Assembly: GCF_947172395.1 (NCBI RefSeq)
Contig: NC_069110.1
Span: 1,612,001 to 1,676,000 of the forward strand
Length of the DNA stretch: 64,000 nucleotides
Direction: 5' to 3'
Source of the DNA: Bicyclus anynana
Taxonomy: Eukaryota; Arthropoda; Insecta; Lepidoptera; Nymphalidae
Part shown: positions 57,566-64,000 of the stretch, piece by piece
How positions within the stretch are numbered: the stretch's first letter is position 1
How the letters are laid out: every line of letters starts with the position of its first letter
Notes under the pieces: generated by a model
What the model saw: the letters and a program-made list of their open reading frames with translations, nothing else
The model's database searches: none
Told to the model about the DNA's origin: nothing
Position numbers and translations under genes: made by a program

Positions 57566-57835
57566 GCTAATATAGAGGGTTTATGTGACCTAATAATTGC
57601 ACCCGATGCCACGTGATATAACATTCTTGTGTCCCAACACCTGTAAACAGTGTCGTAAAATAAATTCAAACAACGTCCATCATTTACAAATTTTATTACC
57701 GTGACTGACTTTTATATCACTCAAAATCGCTTACTGTTTACTAAATTCAGAAGGTTACACTCGCTTTTCAGTTTACCTGCAACCAACGATATACGTTTCT
57801 AACTTAACTATTTTAATTAACGGGTTTATCTTTTA

Positions 57836-58019
57836 CTATATAAAAATAAGTCGGGTTTTCCTTCCTGACGCTATAACTCCAGAACGCACGAACCGATTTC
57901 CACGGTTTTGCATTCGTTGGAAAGGTCTAGGGCTCCGTGAGGTTTATACCAAATTCAGAAAATTTAGGAAAAGGTAGGGTAGGGAGTTTCACGCGGACGA
58001 AGTCGCGGGCGTTCGCTAG
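57836..58019 (+). mobile_element. Helitron-like element, family 1
   Basis: Near its start AAATAAGTCGGGTTTTCC; a short GGTAGGGTAGGG; end CACGCGGACGAAGTCGCGGG, CGTTCGCTAG, then T. The hairpin before CTAG is nearly perfect. Confidence 0.78.
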
Positions 58020-58282
58020 TTAATTATAGTAAATGAACTTGGATTTTACATAATTTAATACTTTCAAGAAAATTCGTACTGAATTTAAAAGCTATATTCA
58101 TGTTTCCTCACGAATTAATCGGAACGTTGGAAGCCAAGTCAATATTATTTCAGCTTTTCAGTTCGTTATAAAGTCGGCGTGGCATCCAGAATAGACGCTG
58201 TATGCCCTGTAGGGTTTCTCAGATATAGAATTCGTATTTTTAGATTTCAATCTGAAATATGACTCTTAAATCTTTTTGCAGC

Positions 58283-58320
58283 TGTGATAGCCCAGTGGAT
58301 GGTTGATAATGATGACCCCG
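58283..58320 (+). mobile_element. SINE family A head joined to tail
   Basis: CTGTGATAGCCCAGTGGAT (the A box) is followed at once by GGTTGATAATGATGA, the far 3' tail of the family. The body between is missing, so this is an internally deleted copy. Confidence 0.65.
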
Positions 58321-58463
58321 TCAACTCGAATTGGAGCAGCGTGGTGGATCTAAGATTTACAAGTACTCTCCATAAGCAGGGATTAATCGGCAGTGGGCCG
58401 ATAAAATATACCGATACTGACTATGATGATGTTAGAACTTAGACTAATTACATAAGGACTAGT

Positions 58464-58772
58464 CGTTATTAACCCATATTCGGCTCACTGCTGAGCTCGA
58501 GTCTCCTCCCAGAATGAGAGGGGTTAGGCCAATAATCCACCACGCTGGCTCAATGCGGGTTAGCAGACTTCACACACGCAGAGAATTAAGAAAATTCCCT
58601 AATATGCAGGTTTCCTCACGATGTTTTCCTTCACCGATTGAGACACGTGATATTTAATCTCTTAAAATGCACTCATCTGAAAAGTTGGAGGTGCATGCCC
58701 CGGACTGGATTCGAACCCACACCCTCCGGAATCGGTGGCAGAGGTCATATCTACTAGGCTATAACGGCTCTT
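58464..58772 (-). mobile_element. SINE family A, full length with target duplication
   Basis: The minus strand has the tRNA-derived head (B box GGGTTCGAATCC) and full body to the ATGGGTTAATAACGAC end. It is flanked by TAAGGACTAGT at 58453-58463 and 58773-58783, a perfect 11-bp target duplication. This is the reference copy of family A here. Confidence 0.93.
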
Positions 58773-59771
58773 TAAGGACTAGTATCGCGCCCAAATTCAC
58801 GAAAAAAATTGTCTGTCATTTTATGAGGAAAACGAGCTTAGATTAGGTATGTATCTTATACTAAACTAGAAGTTGTTGACAGTTTTTCACACCATTTAAC
58901 TACACAAAAAGGATTTTTAAGGAGCTCTTTAACCGACAGAGACGATTACAACTATGAAACATCGATTCTATAGAGACAGTTTTCATAATTGCATTAGATC
59001 GTTGATCATAAAGTAAACTTTGACAGAAAAGTAACGTCTAGCGAGGCAAGTCCCTATGTAATTAGTCTGAGTCTTAGAACAAATAAGCTGCCAAAAATTA
59101 TTTTGAATATCCCGATACTTACGAAATTAGGTAGAATAACGTTTTTATATCCGAAATTTTTTGATTATAACAGAAAACCTCCGATATCTTGAGATTGGCT
59201 TATCGGATCTTTATTGAATTAATTAAAATTTCATAGTATTTTTGGTAAACACTATTGAAACGTCAAATTTGACAATTTGTAAACACTCGGCAACAAAAAA
59301 GACGCATCATAACCGGTCTATTCCTTAGTTTGATCCTGGATTTTCCGGGATAAAATGTTAATGTTGCTCAATAATCTCCCCTATCTTCCATTAAACGTAC
59401 CCTTAACATCCAGAAATTAGTCTGGACAAACAGATACAAGTCAATGATTCAAAAAAATACGGTTTTGTTTTGGGTTGTTTTGGTAACTAAAAAACTATAA
59501 TTGCTTGAAAAAATACAATTATTTTGAAATCGCAAACAGACATTTCTATTTTTTTTATGAATACGACAATCGCAATAACATTAGAATTAGCATAATACGA
59601 ATAGGTGAAGTGAGTAAGCATGAAGCTACGAAACTTCTACAATTTTCCTGTTTACCACATAGATAGATAAGTTGCCTACTAAAACAGAAGAACAGGAAAA
59701 AAATAATACAACTCACAATTTAAAACGCGGGTATGGGTAATTTGTGAATAGTCCATAGTAAAAATGAACAG

Positions 59772-59943
59772 CAGTGCTATTCTGTAACTATGTTTTGCTC
59801 GCATATTAACTCGCAAATGCGAGTTTCGAAATCACCTTTATCTTTCTCAGTCTATAGTAGCGTGTCAGACAGAGAGAGATATAGGCGAATTCGAAACTCG
59901 CACTTGCGAGTTATAAAAACATCGTTACAGAATAGCGCTACTG
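59772..59943. mobile_element. Inverted-repeat element (172 bp)
   Basis: Ends CAGTGCTATTCTGTAAC and GTTACAGAATAGCGCTACTG pair, and pairing continues inward over about 75 bp (AACTCGCAAATGCGAGTTTC). Related half-copies lie at about 35345-35410 and 50250-50330. The frame across it is not a gene. Confidence 0.8.
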
Positions 59944-60439
59944 ATTATATGATATTATATCAAATTAAGGATATGGTGATTAATCAAAGATGGCAGTTAA
60001 AACTTGTTTCCACCCAATTACGCTGCAATGCAATTTGTGAGCGGAAATTACTTATGCTAGCCACTCACCATCCGACAAGTCCACGTGCTTCCAGCGCTAA
60101 GGACAGGACATCCGATAAAACTGATCGTGTGCTGGTTGCGATCTGCATGATGTCATGCACACCGCGAACAGCTAACTGCCGTTAGCACTGCAGGCACGTA
60201 AATTTAATGGATGTGAGTGGTTAGGATTATTCGCATTACTAGACTCAGTGATGCACTCGCAAAGCGCTGGTACCTACATTTGAACGCAATCAATTCGATT
60301 GCGTTTGGCTTGGCACCGCCTTGAAAGTGATCAGAAGGTACGATGTTATATTTCCCTTTTTAGTTTATTTTTGTGATTTTCAAGTCGGTTGACTTTTTTG
60401 TTAAAAATATTTTTTAAAAATCATTCTAAATGGAATGCT

Positions 60440-60530
60440 ACATTATAAATCAGTAACAGGGGCTATTTTTTATATCAGTATTCCTGCGGGAACAGAAACT
60501 ACACGAACGAAACATTAGGGCGTCTGCTAG
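60440..60530 (+). mobile_element. Helitron-like fragment, decayed
   Basis: CCTGCGGGAACAGAAACTAC and CATTAGGGCGTCTGCTAG; the 3' CTAG end is intact and is followed by T. Confidence 0.55.
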
Positions 60531-60719
60531 TAAAATAAATAAATCCCATCTCCAATAATAAATTTAATGGCTCAATCAAACAAGCTGTTTTAATTTGATT
60601 TTAATTATATTATTTTAGTTGGATGTTTCGGTGATTATATTTGAACATTGAAATAACATAAGGGATGATTTAATTATAACAACCATTGTGTTTCCCAGAT
60701 ATATTATTATTATCGGCCG

Positions 60720-60795
60720 CATGTCAAAGTTGGTAACCCTGCTTTCTGCATCTACGGACCTGGGTTCGATTCTCACAACTGGAAAAAATTTTGTG
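60720..60795 (+). mobile_element. tRNA-like SINE head
   Basis: CATGTCAAAGTTGGTAACCC and GACCTGGGTTCGATTCTCAC give A-box-like and B-box motifs. No cloverleaf; the following body is not recognised. Confidence 0.5.
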
Positions 60796-60892
60796 TGACG
60801 AGCAATGGTGTTTTTCAGAGTCTGGGTATATTTATATATTATATACTCGTATACAATTAGTATTTATATGTAGTATATATAGCTCGTACTAT

Positions 60893-61266
60893 CGCCCGCT
60901 GTGTGACTCTGAGCCTTCTTATGAGACCCATCACTGGCAACACGCACTGTTCGAAGACTTTTGTGTTCAGGACTGGAAATTCGGACAAAATAGCTCAACG
61001 AGTTGCGAAGCTGAAGTGGCAATGGGCGGGGCACATAGTTCGAAGACCTGATTGATCGACGTTGTGGTCCCAAGGTGCTGGAATGGCGACCCCGCACTAG
61101 AAAGCGTAGTGTCGGTCGACCCCCCACCAGGTGGACTGATGACATCAAGCGAGTCGCAGGGATTCGCTGGATGTGGGTGGCTCAGTATCGTGATATTTGG
61201 AAGTCCCTACAAACGGCCTATGTCCTGCAGTGGACGTCAATCGGCTGATATGATGATGATGATGAT
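60893..61266 (+). mobile_element. RTE-like 3' tail with inverted 5' segment
   Basis: Forward part 60985-61266: CTCAACGAGTTGCGAAGCTG to TGATATGATGATGATGATGA. The preceding part 60893-60951 is the reverse complement of the upstream RTE sequence (compare 12660-12710). This is the layout produced by twin priming. The frame is broken. Confidence 0.82.
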
Positions 61267-61269
61267 AAA

Positions 61270-63536
61270 GTTATATATTAAGATAAAATCAGCAATCTTA
61301 GAACCCATAACACAGGCTATATATGTATACTTTGGTTATATGTAGTGATTATGTGTAGGTATTTTGTAAATCCATATATTTATTTATTTTATATTTATTA
61401 TGTTCATACATATACTTAACATTTACCTAACAATATTTAAGCAAATATATATTGTTAAGTAGGATAAGTTGACCATAAATATTTAAATATTCAGGGAGGA
61501 ATGCGTGAGAGTAATTGAATGATACCGAGTATGTAGTCGTATTACATTTGATATTGTTAATCACACATGTAAACAGTATCAAATGGAAACTAATATGGTT
61601 CCTAAAGCAGTACTGGATAGCACAAAGGGATTTAATAATTCACAGAATCTCCACGAATGGATAACAAAGTTATCCGGTAAACCAAGTTACATACAGCTCA
61701 AACTATACGCATATGAGCCACCAATTAGAGAATACGGTCAGTTACAGTCAATTAATAAACTTACACGCTAGCTCTGTATGCAATTAGAAGCAACTGGGGG
61801 TTCAAACAGCTTGGGAGCTATTATATGTCTCACTAAATGTAAAATTTAAGCTTGAACCGGTACGTCTCACAAGCATGCTTCTCTGACCGAGAGTTACATA
61901 TTTGTTCCTTTTTGTCGTAAAAATCTTTGGGCTATGGAGTCGCAGCACAAAAAGAAATCTCCGAATTATTTCACCGCGGCTAGTTGACTGGTGACAGAAG
62001 GGCTACCTTTTTTTCGCGTAAAGGATCAGCTTGCCTGTCCCACGCGGAAATGCAGCCAGTATTCTTGCCACTATTATACGTGGGCACGATTTATATTAGG
62101 ATAAGTTAGCTAAGGTTTGCTATTATATTCTTTGTTAATTTTATATATTTTTATTATACACCTCCATATTCCAGTTTCCTCCTTCTATCTTCCAGTAAAA
62201 GTATCATAATCAGTTCAGTCGTTTAAGAGATAATTCCGGTTGAACAGAAAAACAGACAATGATTTGAAAAATATCATTTGTGTTTTATTAATTAACTATA
62301 AGCAGTTGAGAAAACACAGCTATCAATATATAACAGACAGACACTTCAACTTTATCTGTATGTACAATGTACATATTAATATATTTCTAGTTTAAGTAAC
62401 TTTTGCCATATCTATCGTAACTTTCAGTGTCTTTTGGCCACCAACCTAAGTCCCAACTATTGATTCTGCACATTAACTACGGAACTTGGCACGTGTTATA
62501 TCTGAACTCTTTTATCGGTGTCACCAACGAATCTGAACGTCATTTGTTATATTCTTGGTCACATTTTGACATTCATGTATTTTAACGTCAATTATAGTTC
62601 TTCTATTTCTAGAAGACGGTTAGTTTTTAGTTGACTTTTTAACACGCTTATTACAACGCTTCATATTAGCTTCACTTGTAATTATGTATGTAAGAAAATC
62701 TTGGAAACTTAATTTGACCTACTTCCCGGTCTTCGATTAGGATGACATTTTGCACACGTTCTGAGTTCTGATGACAATACATGACTAAGAAACTTCATTA
62801 CAAATCCAATATGGCTGCCTTCCTAAGATGGCGAACTGGCTGTTTAAAATCCACCCCCATGCTTTGCTGTCAGGAATACGAAAAAAATAGTCACGTGACT
62901 TAATTCTAATATTTGTAATTTTTGGTACGTGCTAAAAGCGTGTTTTTGGTTTTTAAACTATTTAAAGTTATTAATTAATATTTGCTATATTTTTTATACA
63001 TATTCCCGTTTTCCTTCAATTAGTCGGAAAATACTGTGTTAGAAGATGCCTCTGGTGATGCGTCGGGCCCCTTTACTACTGAGCTATTGATGATTCAAAA
63101 GCCCTTTGATGTAATTGATATTCGTCTTTGACAACACTAACAAACACCGTTGTATATTGTCAGCACAAAAGAAACGTGTTGTTATATAGCTTTTCCAACT
63201 AATATTATAAAGAGGTAAAGTTTGTGTGATTGTATGTTTGTGAGGTTGTTGGGGTAAAATCTGAATCTACTGCATATAACAAGCATATAACTCTCCTTCA
63301 GGCATACTTCTGCCACTTACCGGTTTCTTTACTTTATCATTGGTATATTTATTAAACGCAAGTTTTTAGGAAAGTATGGTGTTAATTATTATATAAATGA
63401 TAAAAAAGCTTGGTGTTAAACTGTATTATACGACTGTGTGCTTAGTTTTAAATAAGTTTGTAAAATGGTGGTAAACAAAAAAAAATAAACCTTGGCTGAG
63501 TTTGTTGTGGGCTCTTCTCAGAGTTCGGATTTGGAA
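61270..63536. other. AT-rich stretch, no gene seen
   Basis: The 62-aa frame at 61583 is unrecognised. Fragments with Helitron-like 5' ends occur near 62200 and 63200. No exon supported. Confidence 0.5.
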
Positions 63537-63592
63537 CATTTGGAACCCATTTTGAAAGCATTTGGAACCCATTTGGAAAGCATTTGGAACCC
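63537..63592. repeat. 22-bp tandem repeat, 2.5 units
   Basis: Unit CATTTGGAACCCATTTGGAAAG, written here as start CATTTGGAACCC and end ATTTGGAAAG, at 63537, 63559 and a partial at 63581. Copies differ by one base. Confidence 0.85.
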
Positions 63593-63816
63593 TCGTAACT
63601 TTAATTTTAAGTTTTCGACTATTATTACCACCATTAGATTAAATTAAACTATGACATAATCATAACTTTTCAAAAGTGCTTGTAAACTAAGCCTAATTGA
63701 AATAAATGAATTTTTTAGAATTTTTATACTTAGACATCGAACTATTGTAGTACGCACATTATTACGTGATAATTGACAAAAGTATTAAATTAAAAAAAAA
63801 TGTAAAATATAAAGAA

Positions 63817-64000
63817 CTAGCGAACCCGTCAAGCTTCGCTTTGACGTATGAGCAATTCTTCCATATCCCTACCCTACCCCTACCCTTCCCCTACCCTACC
63901 CCTACCTCTAAGATCTATAATTGACTCTTAAACGTTTGTATGGGAAATAGAAAAGGGCAGTTTTTAGGGTTTTCCCGGAAATTATTTGATTTTTTCTTAC
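63817..64000 (-). mobile_element. Helitron-like element, family 3, cut by window end
   Basis: The plus strand begins CTAGCGAACCCGTCAAGCTT, followed by the CCCTA minisatellite (63867-63906) and GTTTGTATGGGAAATAGAAA, as in 24710-25107. A precedes it. The 5' end lies outside the window. Confidence 0.82.

Noticed and set aside
1..64000. CRISPR array, operons or bacterial genes
   Set aside because: No regularly spaced identical repeats, no ribosome-binding sites with long frames; genes have GT-AG introns.
1..64000. Endogenous virus
   Set aside because: The only reverse transcriptases belong to non-LTR retrotransposons. I saw no LTR pair, envelope gene or other viral protein.

Overview
The window is eukaryotic nuclear DNA, almost certainly from a moth or butterfly (Lepidoptera). 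It is AT-rich, its genes are split by GT-AG introns, and it is loaded with dispersed repeats typical of lepidopteran genomes: Helitron-like elements that start TC and end CTAG, tRNA-derived SINEs, RTE-type retrotransposon tails ending in TGATGA repeats, an R1-clade LINE, and several inverted-repeat elements (MITEs). I see no prokaryotic genes, operons or CRISPR array.

Genes lie mainly between about 8 and 24 kb. On the minus strand there is a complete six-exon gene for an asrij/OCIAD1 protein (239 aa; exons joined between 8250 and 13465). About 1 kb upstream on the same strand is a second, shorter OCIA-domain gene (141 aa, three exons, 14476-16356). The two share an exon of exactly 127 nt with the same phase, so they are a tandem duplicate pair. 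Divergent from the second gene, on the plus strand, is a three-exon gene (17313-20151) for a predicted secreted or membrane-anchored 479-aa protein that I do not recognise. It has a signal peptide, a charged middle with three INYRQ motifs, a cluster of N-glycosylation sites and a C-terminal hydrophobic segment. At 23.05-23.48 kb a GC-rich CpG island holds the first coding exon (23365-23464) of another plus-strand gene, which I cannot name. No later exon is recognisable, so its first intron probably covers most of the remaining 40 kb.

From 24 to 64 kb the sequence is repeat-dominated. The best-preserved element is a 5'-truncated R1-clade LINE (42023-44733) with a poly-A tail and a perfect 14-bp target-site duplication; its reading frame is broken by two frameshifts. 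There are also a degenerate CR1/Jockey-like reverse transcriptase fragment (47915-48585), nine RTE-like tails, three Helitron-like families (one carrying TAGGG-type minisatellites), a near-perfect foldback element (45604-46001) and other hairpin elements. A 357-bp hAT-type MITE with a perfect 8-bp target duplication sits in an asrij intron. The rest is AT-rich sequence in which I see no gene.
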